From positions 1-61,396 of the forward strand of contig CALGAR010000123.1 in NCBI GenBank assembly GCA_937959285.1: DNA of 61,396 bases, given 5' to 3'. Origin of the DNA: an uncultured Bryobacterales bacterium. Lineage in GTDB: Bacteria > Acidobacteriota > Terriglobia > Bryobacterales > Bryobacteraceae. The translations under genes were made by a program, and so were the position numbers. Each line of letters starts with the position of its first letter. Positions within the stretch are counted from its first letter, which is position 1. Below the pieces are notes generated by a model, which saw nothing but the letters and a program-made list of their open reading frames with translations, searched no databases and had not been told where the DNA came from. Of this stretch, positions 1-8,130 are shown piece after piece.

Positions 1-4
1 GAAG

Positions 5-81
5 TGGTGGGCCCGACAGAACTCGAATCTGTGACCTCTACCGTGTCAAGGTAGCGCTCTAACCAACTGAGCTACGGGCCC
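5..81 (-). tRNA. tRNA-Val (anticodon GAC), copy A
   Basis: The reverse complement folds as a full cloverleaf: acceptor stem GGGCCCG pairs with CGGGCCC, followed by discriminator A and an encoded CCA (7..5). The anticodon stem CTACC/GGTAG encloses loop TTGACAC, giving anticodon GAC for valine GUC codons. The T-arm contains the usual TTCGA-type loop. A second copy lies 1.2 kb away and differs in the acceptor stem. Seen directly in the sequence. Confidence 0.96.
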
Positions 82-102
82 AACGGGGGTGCGCAAAACC
101 TG

Positions 103-131
103 AGTATAACATCCCCTCAGCCGATCCGCCA
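103..131 (-). promoter_or_regulatory. Promoter of tRNA-Val copy A
   Basis: On the minus strand a -10 element TATACT (108..103) follows a weak -35 TGGCGG (131..126) with a 17-base spacer, ending about 22 bases before the tRNA 5' end. The tRNA copy B has a matching arrangement, which supports function. Confidence 0.55.
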
Positions 132-143
132 GCGCTCGTCTTG

Positions 144-175
144 TCTTATGCAAGATGAGTCTTATGCAAGATGAG
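144..175. repeat. Tandem repeat, two 16-bp units upstream of tRNA copy A
   Basis: The unit TCTTATGCAAGATGAG occurs twice without a gap at 144..159 and 160..175. Each unit contains a small inverted repeat (TCTT/AAGA around ATGC). A third copy of the first 15 bases lies at 1385..1399, in the same position relative to the second tRNA-Val. It lies just upstream of the tRNA promoters; a regulatory role is only an inference. Confidence 0.85.
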
Positions 176-267
176 CCCGGCGGGGGATGGTTCTTTAAGA
201 CGGTCAATTGGTACCGGCAGCACGGCCGGGCACCTTGCTCCGCATCAGCACAGCAGATCATGAAGAT

Positions 268-1155
268 ATGTACAAATGGCAACGGATGTCCGTAATGATA
301 TGCGGGCTGGCATCTTGCGTGTTCGGACAACCCGCGGAAGTGATATCGATAGAACTCCACGATCCACGACCCTTGAGCGCTGCCGCCGATAAGCTTGAGG
401 AGCGGTTTGGCATTCCGATCAATTACGAGGACGCTAGGATTGAGACGAATGACGAGATCATCGACATAACGGATCAAGTACAGAGTCCCAGGCAGCGGGC
501 GGCCAATCCAAACGTGCGAATCAGAGTGCCCAAAGGCGGTGAATATGCGATTGATCTTCCCCTTTCAACTGCTCAGCCATCACAGGGCCACATCCAGGAT
601 CTTGTCGTTCGGTTAATCTCCCATCATGAAGCAAAGTCGCTTCCAGGGAGATTCCGCGTCGTTCAAATTGCGTCTCCTTACGGTTCGATGTTGGCAATCG
701 AGCCGACGGCCGTTCGTGCGGCCGGCGGAGGATGGAAGAGCACACCCTCAGTCCTGAGTCTACCGATTTCGTTTCCGGCGACTACACGGAGCGGCTTGGA
801 AACACTGACCGTGATCGCTTCTGCCGTGGAGCGCGCTTCCGGTATCAAGACGGTCGTTGGTACGGTCCCGCTGAATGCCGTTGCCCAAAGCAGCATGACC
901 CTCGGCGCAAGTCAGCAGCCCGCCAATGCGGTACTGGTGCAATTTCTTCAACAGCTTGCGGGTGCTCAGGGACTACCCAACTCACCACACATTCACTTCT
1001 CTTATCGATTCCTCTTTGATCCCGTTGATCGTCTGTATGTCCTCAATTTACAGGCCGTGCTTCTACGAAGCAGAGTGACTCCACCGGACTCAGGTCCGGA
1101 AATGCAACGGCGCCCGGCTGCGGGCCAGGTTCCCCCACAATTCCGGAAGCAGTAG
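268..1155 (+). CDS. Exported protein with STN-like domain
   Basis: About 295 residues. The chosen ATG at 268 (alternative at 286) gives a short Sec-like signal (hydrophobic stretch SVMICGLASCVFG) before QPAEV; a TTG at 208 would put the signal inside the protein. After it, residues roughly 24-65 (SIELHDPRPLSAAADKLEERFG...) have the pattern of an STN (secretin/TonB short N-terminal) domain. The rest is not recognised; the C-terminus is Pro/Arg/Gln-rich. It has no partner secretin or receptor next to it. It is enclosed between two tRNA-Val genes and has a somewhat lower GC look than the next gene. Likely periplasmic; function unknown. Confidence 0.7.
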   Translation: MYKWQRMSVMICGLASCVFGQPAEVISIELHDPRPLSAAADKLEERFGIPINYEDARIETNDEIIDITDQVQSPRQRAANPNVRIRVPKGGEYAIDLPLSTAQPSQGHIQDLVVRLISHHEAKSLPGRFRVVQIASPYGSMLAIEPTAVRAAGGGWKSTPSVLSLPISFPATTRSGLETLTVIASAVERASGIKTVVGTVPLNAVAQSSMTLGASQQPANAVLVQFLQQLAGAQGLPNSPHIHFSYRFLFDPVDRLYVLNLQAVLLRSRVTPPDSGPEMQRRPAAGQVPPQFRKQ

Positions 1156-1246
1156 TCGCATGCTTGGCGGCGCGCGGCCCACGAGGCTGTTTTCTTTGGC
1201 CGAGAATCTCGTAGCAGGATGTTCCACTCCGGGTTGAAGGTGGAAG

Positions 1247-1323
1247 TGGTGGGCCCGACAGAACTCGAATCTGTGACCTCTACCGTGTCAAGGTAGCGCT
1301 CTAACCAACTGAGCTACGGACCC
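1247..1323 (-). tRNA. tRNA-Val (anticodon GAC), copy B
   Basis: Same cloverleaf as copy A with encoded CCA (1249..1247). The only difference I see in the mature sequence is position 4 of the acceptor stem: GGGTCCG instead of GGGCCCG, so a T:G wobble replaces C:G (4:69). The anticodon GAC and all loops are unchanged, so it should still be functional. Confidence 0.95.
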
Positions 1324-1344
1324 AGCTCGGGGTGAACGATCCTG

Positions 1345-1372
1345 AGTATAGCGTCGGCTTACCGATCTGCAA
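1345..1372 (-). promoter_or_regulatory. Promoter of tRNA-Val copy B
   Basis: Minus-strand -35 TTGCAG (1372..1367), 16-base spacer, -10 TATACT (1350..1345). The distance to the tRNA matches copy A. The region shares blocks with the copy A upstream region (CCTGAGTATA and AGCGCTCGTC), showing common origin. Confidence 0.6.
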
Positions 1373-1384
1373 GCGCTCGTCCCA

Positions 1385-1399
1385 TCTTATGCAAGATGA
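1385..1399. repeat. Third copy of the TCTTATGCAAGATGA element
   Basis: A single 15-base copy of the element that is tandemly doubled at 144..175. It sits 61 bases upstream of tRNA-Val copy B (62 for copy A). Confidence 0.85.
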
Positions 1400-1467
1400 T
1401 TGCAGAAGGGACGGTCTTAAGGCCTCCCCACCTCGCCTCAGGACATCGCGCGTTACACTGCGAACGA

Positions 1468-1899
1468 ATGGAAAAGCTTCTCTCCGAATTTCCCAACACC
1501 ATCACTCTGCCCGTCCAGTGGGGCGAACAGGACGCATTCGGCCATGTGAATAACCTGATCTATATCCGCTGGTTTGAGTCCGGCCGCATTGCCTATCTCG
1601 AACAAGCCGGCATCTGGCGCAGCGGAGAGCCTTTGAAGATCGGCCCGATCCTGGCTTCCATCACGTGCCATTTCCGGAAGCCCGTAAAGTATCCGGACAC
1701 TGTCCATGTCGGCACGCGCGTCACTCGCATCGGACGCACCAGCATGACGGTCGAGCACCGGATACTCAACTCGAAGCACCAGGTTGTCGCCGAGGGGGAC
1801 TCGGTGGTTGTGATGTACGACTACGAAAAAGCCACGCCGCATCCGGTCTCGGATGAGATGCGCCGGGTCATCAGCCGGCTGGAAGGCCGCGACCTCTGA
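1468..1899 (+). CDS. Acyl-CoA thioesterase, 4HBT (hot-dog) family
   Basis: 143 residues from ATG 1468, the typical size of a single hot-dog thioesterase; the longer reading frame upstream has no conserved sequence. Residues 17-29 (QWGEQDAFGHVNN) carry the family signature with catalytic Asp22 and the GHVNN turn, followed by Y-x-R-W-F-E. The family (YbgC/FadM-like) hydrolyses acyl-CoA thioesters in the cytoplasm. The exact substrate cannot be told. It converges on the GHL6-like gene that ends 14 bases downstream on the other strand. Confidence 0.88.
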   Translation: MEKLLSEFPNTITLPVQWGEQDAFGHVNNLIYIRWFESGRIAYLEQAGIWRSGEPLKIGPILASITCHFRKPVKYPDTVHVGTRVTRIGRTSMTVEHRILNSKHQVVAEGDSVVVMYDYEKATPHPVSDEMRRVISRLEGRDL

Positions 1900-1913
1900 G
1901 TCGTCCAGCCCGG

Positions 1914-3935
1914 TCACACAGTAAAGGCGATCGCCGAGTGAATCTCCAGTTTGGGGACGAATATGGCCCAGCCACTCTCCGAGCGCTGCACCGTCAGCCG
2001 GCGGCCTCCTGGCTCCAGCGTAACGTTCTGCGGCTGGCGATCGAAGCGCAGGATGACCCGCAAAGGCCCAACTGGTGGGATGAAGTCCGTGGCTGAATAA
2101 TCCCCCGCCACCTGCATGCCCGCGAAATTATTGAGGTGGAGGTAGTGCCGCCCGTTCTTACGGCGAAGCGAGGCTTCGACGACGGGCGGACCCTCGATCT
2201 CAAACCGCGGCTGGAAAACAGGCTTCACCAGACGCCGGACGAACTCGCGAACCTCGGGCGCGTGCGTCTGGGCAAAGATCGAGCCGAGAGGTCCGTACAC
2301 CATCACGATCTCGCCTTTGCCGACGCGGCTGTGCGTCGCAGCGGGAGTGCCGTCACGGGTGGTATCCATGGCCGGATATCGCTGCTCGAGCACCGTGGCT
2401 GTCTGGACCTCCACTTTCTGCCACACACCGCGGACGTTGCCGAGTACTTCCTTGCCGGCTACCCACGAAGGCTGGTCGGAGGGATTACCGGTTAACGTCA
2501 CCCCAAGTTCGGGGGCGAAGCGTTTGGCATTCTCCGCACCTGCCACCAGGAGCTTTCCGCCGTCACGAACATATTGCAGCAGTGTGGCGGTGGCTGCATC
2601 GCCGATGTCCTTCCATTCCGGAACGACCATCAGGCGATAAGCCTTTATCACTTCGTCAAGCTTCCAGTCCGGCAGCACGTCGACCGAGTAGTGGCATTCC
2701 ACCAGAGCGTCAACGAAGCCGCGAGCGGGGTTCGTTGCAGAGCCCCATCCGCCAAACATCTTGTTTACGGTCCGGTACAGCGAGTGACCCGAAAAGAGAA
2801 CGCCAATTTCGGGCACCGGCTCGCTTTTATGACAGAACGCTTGGCGAGCGCGGCAGAATTCAGCCAGACGGCCCATGACTTCGATGTGACGGTCGTCGAT
2901 TTTGCCAGCCCGGGTCGGCTGATAGTAGACCTGAAATCCGCCGCCCTGCGCCAGCACAACCGATGCCTCCTGCTGTAAAACGACGGCCGGTTTGTGAACG
3001 TGGCCTACCGCGTTGCTGGCGCCCTGTTGAAAGCCCCACGCCATGAGGTCCCACGGCTTTCCGGTCTGGCATAGATACCGGGCCTCGAGCCGCGCGGTCG
3101 AAACGCTGGCGTTTCCCAGGTAGTCGCCTGAAATGAAATCTACGGGCAGCTCCGGACGCTCGGGGACAAAGGTCGTGTACAACCAGTTGCTCGCGATTTG
3201 AAAATTCGGCCGGAACTTGTGCAGTTCGGTTACATAGTGCCTCACATATTTCCGGAAGCTCTCCCGCTGAAATTCTAAGAATTCCTGCCAGCCCGGCTCT
3301 TTCGGATCGCGGGGCAACTTCGAAATTCCGGTCGCCTTAAGGAAAGCAGAGGCGGCCGCGTCGGAGTAGTCCGGCTGCACGGACCAGCATTCGCCGTCGA
3401 TCCAGGCTCCGTCCAGCGAGTAGCGCTCCGCGGCCTCCTTGAGCTGAGGAATCATCCTCTGATCCACGTACGGCCCGAATGTGCTGGTGTTCCGATCGTC
3501 CACCTTCCCATCCGGGGCACGCCTTGCCCACTCCGGATGCTCGGCTACGGCAGCAGAATCGAAGACTCCGGAAAAGTGGATGAACAATGCGACGCCATGG
3601 CGCTCTGTGACCTTTCGCCAGATGGCTAGCGAATCCTTTACGATGCCCGGGGAAGACGGCCCGACTTTGGAAGGATAACCTAGATATCCCGCATGCCCCT
3701 TGCAGTCATACTGGACGTAATCGGGCTTGACTCGAACGAGAAACCGCTCCACCATTTCCTCGGTGAGATCCCGCCCGAGCGCCGTGTCGTCACGCCGTGG
3801 ATGAAGATCCAGGTGAATGCCGAAAAAACTGTCCTTTCTCGGCAGCTTCTGCCTGGTTTCTGCAGCCGGGACCAACAGCCCGAAAGTGGAAACGGAACCG
3901 AGGGTCCTCAGAAAATTGCGGCGGTCGATAGACAT
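1914..3935 (-). CDS. Exported GHL6-like putative glycosidase (Tat signal)
   Basis: About 673 residues from ATG 3935 (an ATG at 3944 adds three residues). The N-terminus SIDRRNFLRTLGS followed by a hydrophobic stretch is a twin-arginine signal. The body has a TIM-barrel pattern (VKPDYVQYDCKGHAGYLG, LDGAWIDGECW) typical of 'hypothetical glycosyl hydrolase 6'/alpha-fucosidase-like exported proteins, then a Rossmann-like segment (GGKLLVAGAENAKRFAPELGV) resembling the GH42 trimerisation domain, and a beta-rich C-terminus. D in WIDGE is a candidate catalytic residue (inference). A paralogue lies at 45246..47210. Substrate unknown. Divergently transcribed from the STAS gene. Confidence 0.75.
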   Translation of the reverse strand: MSIDRRNFLRTLGSVSTFGLLVPAAETRQKLPRKDSFFGIHLDLHPRRDDTALGRDLTEEMVERFLVRVKPDYVQYDCKGHAGYLGYPSKVGPSSPGIVKDSLAIWRKVTERHGVALFIHFSGVFDSAAVAEHPEWARRAPDGKVDDRNTSTFGPYVDQRMIPQLKEAAERYSLDGAWIDGECWSVQPDYSDAAASAFLKATGISKLPRDPKEPGWQEFLEFQRESFRKYVRHYVTELHKFRPNFQIASNWLYTTFVPERPELPVDFISGDYLGNASVSTARLEARYLCQTGKPWDLMAWGFQQGASNAVGHVHKPAVVLQQEASVVLAQGGGFQVYYQPTRAGKIDDRHIEVMGRLAEFCRARQAFCHKSEPVPEIGVLFSGHSLYRTVNKMFGGWGSATNPARGFVDALVECHYSVDVLPDWKLDEVIKAYRLMVVPEWKDIGDAATATLLQYVRDGGKLLVAGAENAKRFAPELGVTLTGNPSDQPSWVAGKEVLGNVRGVWQKVEVQTATVLEQRYPAMDTTRDGTPAATHSRVGKGEIVMVYGPLGSIFAQTHAPEVREFVRRLVKPVFQPRFEIEGPPVVEASLRRKNGRHYLHLNNFAGMQVAGDYSATDFIPPVGPLRVILRFDRQPQNVTLEPGGRRLTVQRSESGWAIFVPKLEIHSAIAFTV

Positions 3936-3988
3936 GGAAGGCATCGCCCTATAAGATATCCAAACCACCCGGCTTTGGAAATCCGGGA

Positions 3989-4016
3989 TTGGAGCGCGAT
4001 CCGAATCCAGTAATAT
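3989..4016 (+). promoter_or_regulatory. Candidate promoter of the STAS gene
   Basis: TTGGAG (3989..3994), 16-base spacer, TAATAT (4011..4016), ending ten bases before the ATG at 4027. The RNA leader would be very short, consistent with the weak AAGAAG upstream of the start. Confidence 0.4.
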
Positions 4017-4026
4017 AAGAAGAACC

Positions 4027-4443
4027 ATGAGTCTCGAAATTCAGCAGCGCGAGCGCGAAGGCATTCTCGTCTTCGACCTCAAGGGACGCCTGACGGTAGG
4101 CGAGGGTGTGACGCGCCTCCGTGAGACGCTGACAAAGGCCGCCTCCAGCGGGCGGGTTAACGCGGTGCTGAATCTCGAGCAGCTCGACTATATCGACAGC
4201 ACCGGACTCGGCAGCCTGGTCATCTGTTACACGACGATGAAGAAGGCTGGCGGCGCGCTCAAGCTCGTGAACTTGAACCGGCGGAATATCGAGCTGCTGG
4301 TTCTGACAAAGCTCACAACCGTTTTCGAGCTGTACACCTCGGAACAGGACGCCATCAACAGTTTCTTTCCGGACCGAGAGATCCGCAGGTTCGACATTTT
4401 GAGCTTTGTGCAGTCCCAGCGCCAGAAGTCCGAAGGGGAGTAG
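4027..4443 (+). CDS. STAS-domain anti-sigma factor antagonist-like protein
   Basis: 138 residues; residues 1-110 form one STAS domain. The signature YIDSTGLGSLV (55-65) contains Ser58, the residue that is phosphorylated by anti-sigma kinases in SpoIIAA/RsbV relatives. A 25-residue charged tail follows (SFVQSQRQKSEGE). In the family the unphosphorylated form binds an anti-sigma kinase and frees a sigma factor. No kinase or sigma gene is adjacent, so the partner is unknown. It could also be a scaffold type STAS protein. Confidence 0.85.
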   Translation: MSLEIQQREREGILVFDLKGRLTVGEGVTRLRETLTKAASSGRVNAVLNLEQLDYIDSTGLGSLVICYTTMKKAGGALKLVNLNRRNIELLVLTKLTTVFELYTSEQDAINSFFPDREIRRFDILSFVQSQRQKSEGE

Positions 4444-4484
4444 CCTAGGCCAGTTGTTCAGAGCCAAGCTGTTAGACTGAAGAT

Positions 4485-4970
4485 ATGGCGTCAGGAACCT
4501 CAAGACGAACCCTCGAGGCCGGCGATGAGGCGCCTGAGATTCGGTTGCCCGACCTGAACGGCGAGGAGCGAACGCTTTCCGACTTCGCGCCGACGGGCCG
4601 GACGCTGGTCGCCTTTTTCAAGACCACGTGTCCCACTTGCCAGCTTACGTTCCCATATCTCGATCGCATGAGAGGTGGACGGCTCGCGATCGTCGGTATC
4701 TCTCAGGACGATGAGGCAAGGACCAGAGAGTTCAACGAGCACTTCGGCGTTCATTTCCCTGTCCTGCTCGACTCGGAAGCCAGTGGGTATCCGGTCAGCA
4801 ATGCCTTCGGGCTCACGCATGTGCCCTCGCTCTACGTGCTGGAGCAGAACGGGCAAATTGCCTGGAACTCCTTTGGCTGGTCAAGGAAGGATATTGAGGC
4901 GCTTGCCCAGATGGCCGGTGTCGAGGTTTTTCGGCCTGGCGAATACGTGCCCGAGTGGAAGGCGGGTTGA
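4485..4970 (+). CDS. Redoxin / TlpA-like thiol-disulfide protein
   Basis: 161 residues, AhpC/TSA-redoxin fold. CPTC at 49-52 is the active-site pair and THVPS (111-115, cis-Pro114) is the matching loop. There is no signal peptide, so unlike TlpA/ResA it should act in the cytoplasm, perhaps as a two-Cys peroxiredoxin-like reductase (peroxiredoxins normally have Txx C rather than CxxC here). It is followed 55 bases later by nuoI, in the same direction, and preceded by the STAS gene; co-transcription with nuoI is possible. Confidence 0.82.
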   Translation: MASGTSRRTLEAGDEAPEIRLPDLNGEERTLSDFAPTGRTLVAFFKTTCPTCQLTFPYLDRMRGGRLAIVGISQDDEARTREFNEHFGVHFPVLLDSEASGYPVSNAFGLTHVPSLYVLEQNGQIAWNSFGWSRKDIEALAQMAGVEVFRPGEYVPEWKAG

Positions 4971-5025
4971 AGTTCCAAAAATTAGGCTCCCGGAGGGAGT
5001 CAAGGTAAGCTAAAAGAGATAGAGA

Positions 5026-5529
5026 ATGGCTTCGATTAACGGAATCCTGGAATCTGCCGCGGCTATCGCGAAAGGGATGAGCGTCACCCTGAAGGAGATG
5101 CTCTCGCCGACGATTACGGAGGACTACCCGGATGCTCCCCCGAAGTTCCAGGAGCGCTACCGGGGACTTCATCAGCTGCAGCGCGATGAGCATGGCTTGG
5201 AGAAGTGCGTCGCCTGCTTCCTGTGCGCCGCAGCCTGCCCGTCCGATTGTATCTACATTGAAGCCGCGGAGAACACCGAACAGGTCCGGATCAGCGGAGG
5301 CGAGCGCTACGCCGAGGTCTACAACATCGACTACAGCCGCTGCATCTTCTGCGGCTACTGCGTGGAAGCCTGCCCAACGGACGCTATCACGCACGGCCAC
5401 GGCTTCGAGCTTGCGAGCTATAACATCTCGACGCTGATTTACAGGAAAGAGCAACTGCTGGTTCCCGTTCCCGCCGGTGCGAAACCGCCGGTGATCCGGG
5501 AACAGGCTGAGCAAGCCTCCGGACACTAA
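5026..5529 (+). CDS. nuoI: NADH-quinone oxidoreductase subunit I (NuoI)
   Basis: 167 residues. Two ferredoxin motifs bind two 4Fe-4S clusters: C61, C64, C67, C71 and C106, C109, C112, C116, each followed by Pro. The spacing and the segments GLHQLQRDEHGLEKC and YNIDYSRCIFCGYC are characteristic of NuoI, which carries clusters N6a/N6b in the peripheral arm of complex I. No other nuo gene lies in the window, so this copy is either split off from the main operon or an extra paralogue. Confidence 0.9.
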   Translation: MASINGILESAAAIAKGMSVTLKEMLSPTITEDYPDAPPKFQERYRGLHQLQRDEHGLEKCVACFLCAAACPSDCIYIEAAENTEQVRISGGERYAEVYNIDYSRCIFCGYCVEACPTDAITHGHGFELASYNISTLIYRKEQLLVPVPAGAKPPVIREQAEQASGH

Positions 5530-5538
5530 CCGGTCCGC

Positions 5539-7986
5539 CTACTCGGGCTGGAGCGCCCGAAGGGGATCCATCCGGGTCGCCCGTCTGGCCGGGACGTAGG
5601 CCGCGATTAGCGTCGCCAACAGGAGGCAGAGCGCCGCGCCGGCGAAGGTTCCCACGTCGGTGCTGTTCACCCCGTAGAGTGTGCCTGCGGCAAACCGGCT
5701 GGCGCCTGCGGCGACCGCCATTCCGACGGCGATTCCCATCAGAGCCAGCACGCCACCCCTCGTCATCTCGGCCCGAACGAGTTGCGCCGGTTGCGCACCC
5801 AACGCCATCCGGATGCCCATCTCCTGTTTTCGCCTCTCCACCGCATACGCCATTACCGCGTAGAGGCCGAGCGCAGCGAGCAGGATTGCGAGCGCGGCGA
5901 GCACGGCCAGCACCGTCGCACCCACCTTCTGTCCAAAGTATGCAGCGCTGACGTAATCCCGCAGCGGCAGAATGATAGCCGTATTCATCCCGGGGTCCAT
6001 TTGCCGCAGCGCCGCCCGGAGCGCCGCCACCGGCATCGGAGCGCCTGCCTCGTATCGCACCTCTACCGCAACCGCCATGGCCTTGTGGTAATGCTGAGCG
6101 AGCGGCAGATAGAAGTACGGGGTCGGGGGCTCCTTCAAGTTGCGGTACTTGCTGTCTTTCACAACGCCGATGATCGTATGGGGATGACCGAACGCCCGGA
6201 CGGTTCGCCCGATCGCCCTTTGCCCTCCGAGAAATCGGCCTACAAAGGTTTCGTTAACGATCATTACGTGGGCGGAAGAGTCGTCGTCCCGGTCCGTGAA
6301 CGCCCGTCCTTCAAGGATTGGAATGCCCATGACGGAGAAGTAGTTCGGCGAGACGAGATTGCGCCAGAGCCGCATATTCTCACCGTCTCCCGGAAGATAA
6401 CCGTCCACCTGAACCTCCACCCAGGACCCTCCGCCAAATCCCAGGGGCACGTCCTCAGAGATCGCCACCTGTTTGACGCCGGGTAGCGTTTCGAGACGGG
6501 CAATCGTCTGCCGGAGAAGGCTCAAGTTATGCTCGCGCTCATAGCCGCTGCTTGTCAGGTCGAGCCCTGCCATCAAGACGTGGTCCGCATTGAATCCCGG
6601 ATGCGCGGCCCGCGCCTTCTGAAAACTCTTGAGAAAGAGCCCCGCTCCTACCAGAGCGATCGCGGCCAGCGCGATCTCGGAGACGACGAGGATGTCGCCC
6701 AAGCGCAGCGCCTTTGCGCTTGAACTGACATTCCGCCCGCCCTCGCGCAGCGCCCCAGCCAGATCCTGCCGCGCCGAGTGCAGCACGGGAGCAAGACCGC
6801 TCAGAACGGTCGTGATCGCTGTCAGCAGGACTGTGAAGCCCAAGACGGACCAATTGAGCTGTGGAGAGATTGCGGCGGGGAGATCCGTCGCTGGAAGGAT
6901 GACATTGAGAGCGCCCGTCAGCCAGGGCGCGAGCACGACTCCGCAGGCGGCGCCCAGCGCCGAGAGCAGCAGACTCTCGGTCAGCAACTGCCGGGCAAGA
7001 CGCAGGCGCGTGGCCCCAATGCTCATCCGTATGCCGAATTCTCTATGCCGGGCGACGACTTTGGTCAGCAGCAGATTGCTGACGTTGGCAGTGACGATCA
7101 GCAGGACGACGCTGCAGACGCCAAGGAGAATCTGAAGCACCAGGCCCAGGATACGCTGCGCTCCGTCGGGCGACTTCCACAATGGCAGCACTTCGGCGCC
7201 CACACCCCGGTTATCGTTCGGATATTCCCGCTCGAGGCGGCTGGCGAGAGCCCGAACCTCGGCTCGCGCCGTGTCAAGCGCAATCCCGGGCTTCAGGCGG
7301 CCCATCAGGGCCAGCGGACGGTTCGCGCGGTGATCCATCCAGTTCCCGGAACCGGTGATGGAACTGTGCATCGTTACCGGAATCCACAAATCGAACCGCA
7401 GGCCCGTCACAGTGCCGGCGAACGAGTCCGGCGCGACGCCGACAACGGTGAACTCCCGGCGGTTGATGCGAACAGAGCGGCCGATCATGGCCGGATCTGC
7501 GCCGAACCGCTGCTTCCACAAGCCCTCGCTGATGACCGCCACCGGATACGCGCCGGGCTTCTCTTCCTGCTCTTCGGGGCTGAAAGTGCGCCCCGCGACG
7601 GGCTTTACACGAAGAACATCGAAATAGTTGCCGCTGACCATCTGCGCCCAGACACGCTCTGCATTGGGCGGGTCTCCAAGGTACAGCGGGCGCTGCATGA
7701 ATGCGATGACACCGTCAAATGACGCCGACTGGTCGCGGAAATCCCGATAGTCCGGGTAGGAGGAGTCGATCAGCTCGCCGTTCGGGGTCGTGGACTTGAT
7801 CGCCACCATCTCATCGGCGCCTTCCACCCCGCTCAGCGGCCGGAGGAGGACGGAATCAATCCAACTGAAGACGGTGGCGTTTACGCAGATCCCCGCGGCA
7901 ATGGACAGAATTGCGACTGCCGACATGACGGGGCTGCGGCGAAGTGTCCGCGCTGCGAAGCGAAGATCCTGTATCAGTCCGTGCAT
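5539..7986 (-). CDS. ADOP/MacB-type ABC transporter permease, short form
   Basis: 815 residues from ATG 7986 (MHGLIQDLRFAARTLRRSP). Two repeats of a MacB periplasmic core plus FtsX permease domain: one TM near residue 25, core, three TMs around 290-420, then a second core and three TMs at the C-terminus ending PARRATRMDPLRALQPE. Signature GIRMSIGATRLRLARQLLTESLLL and GIRMALGAQPAQLVRAEM mark the two FtsX halves. Compared with the two ADOPs at 34-41 kb it lacks the ~80-residue soluble N-terminal domain and has no PadR partner. No ATPase gene is adjacent. Transported substrate unknown. Confidence 0.88.
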   Translation of the reverse strand: MHGLIQDLRFAARTLRRSPVMSAVAILSIAAGICVNATVFSWIDSVLLRPLSGVEGADEMVAIKSTTPNGELIDSSYPDYRDFRDQSASFDGVIAFMQRPLYLGDPPNAERVWAQMVSGNYFDVLRVKPVAGRTFSPEEQEEKPGAYPVAVISEGLWKQRFGADPAMIGRSVRINRREFTVVGVAPDSFAGTVTGLRFDLWIPVTMHSSITGSGNWMDHRANRPLALMGRLKPGIALDTARAEVRALASRLEREYPNDNRGVGAEVLPLWKSPDGAQRILGLVLQILLGVCSVVLLIVTANVSNLLLTKVVARHREFGIRMSIGATRLRLARQLLTESLLLSALGAACGVVLAPWLTGALNVILPATDLPAAISPQLNWSVLGFTVLLTAITTVLSGLAPVLHSARQDLAGALREGGRNVSSSAKALRLGDILVVSEIALAAIALVGAGLFLKSFQKARAAHPGFNADHVLMAGLDLTSSGYEREHNLSLLRQTIARLETLPGVKQVAISEDVPLGFGGGSWVEVQVDGYLPGDGENMRLWRNLVSPNYFSVMGIPILEGRAFTDRDDDSSAHVMIVNETFVGRFLGGQRAIGRTVRAFGHPHTIIGVVKDSKYRNLKEPPTPYFYLPLAQHYHKAMAVAVEVRYEAGAPMPVAALRAALRQMDPGMNTAIILPLRDYVSAAYFGQKVGATVLAVLAALAILLAALGLYAVMAYAVERRKQEMGIRMALGAQPAQLVRAEMTRGGVLALMGIAVGMAVAAGASRFAAGTLYGVNSTDVGTFAGAALCLLLATLIAAYVPARRATRMDPLRALQPE

Positions 7987-8130
7987 CGTAGAACCCGTGC
8001 ATCCATGTGCATTTCCGGCTCCAAGGCAAAGCACTCAAAACACGCGCTTGCCGCCTCCGTTACTGTCCGCTTCCGGGACATGCCTGTCCGCGCACGGGCT
8101 GCGCCGGGAAAGATCTGCTGCAATCTGTCC

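Noticed and set aside
208..268. TTG start at 208 for the STN-domain protein
   Set aside because: It would bury the hydrophobic signal segment 30 residues inside the protein; ATG 268 gives a normal signal peptide.
5..1323. tRNA repeats as attachment sites of an integrated island
   Set aside because: Only 1.2 kb lies between them, with no integrase or mobility gene, and the repeat includes promoter regions rather than a short att core.
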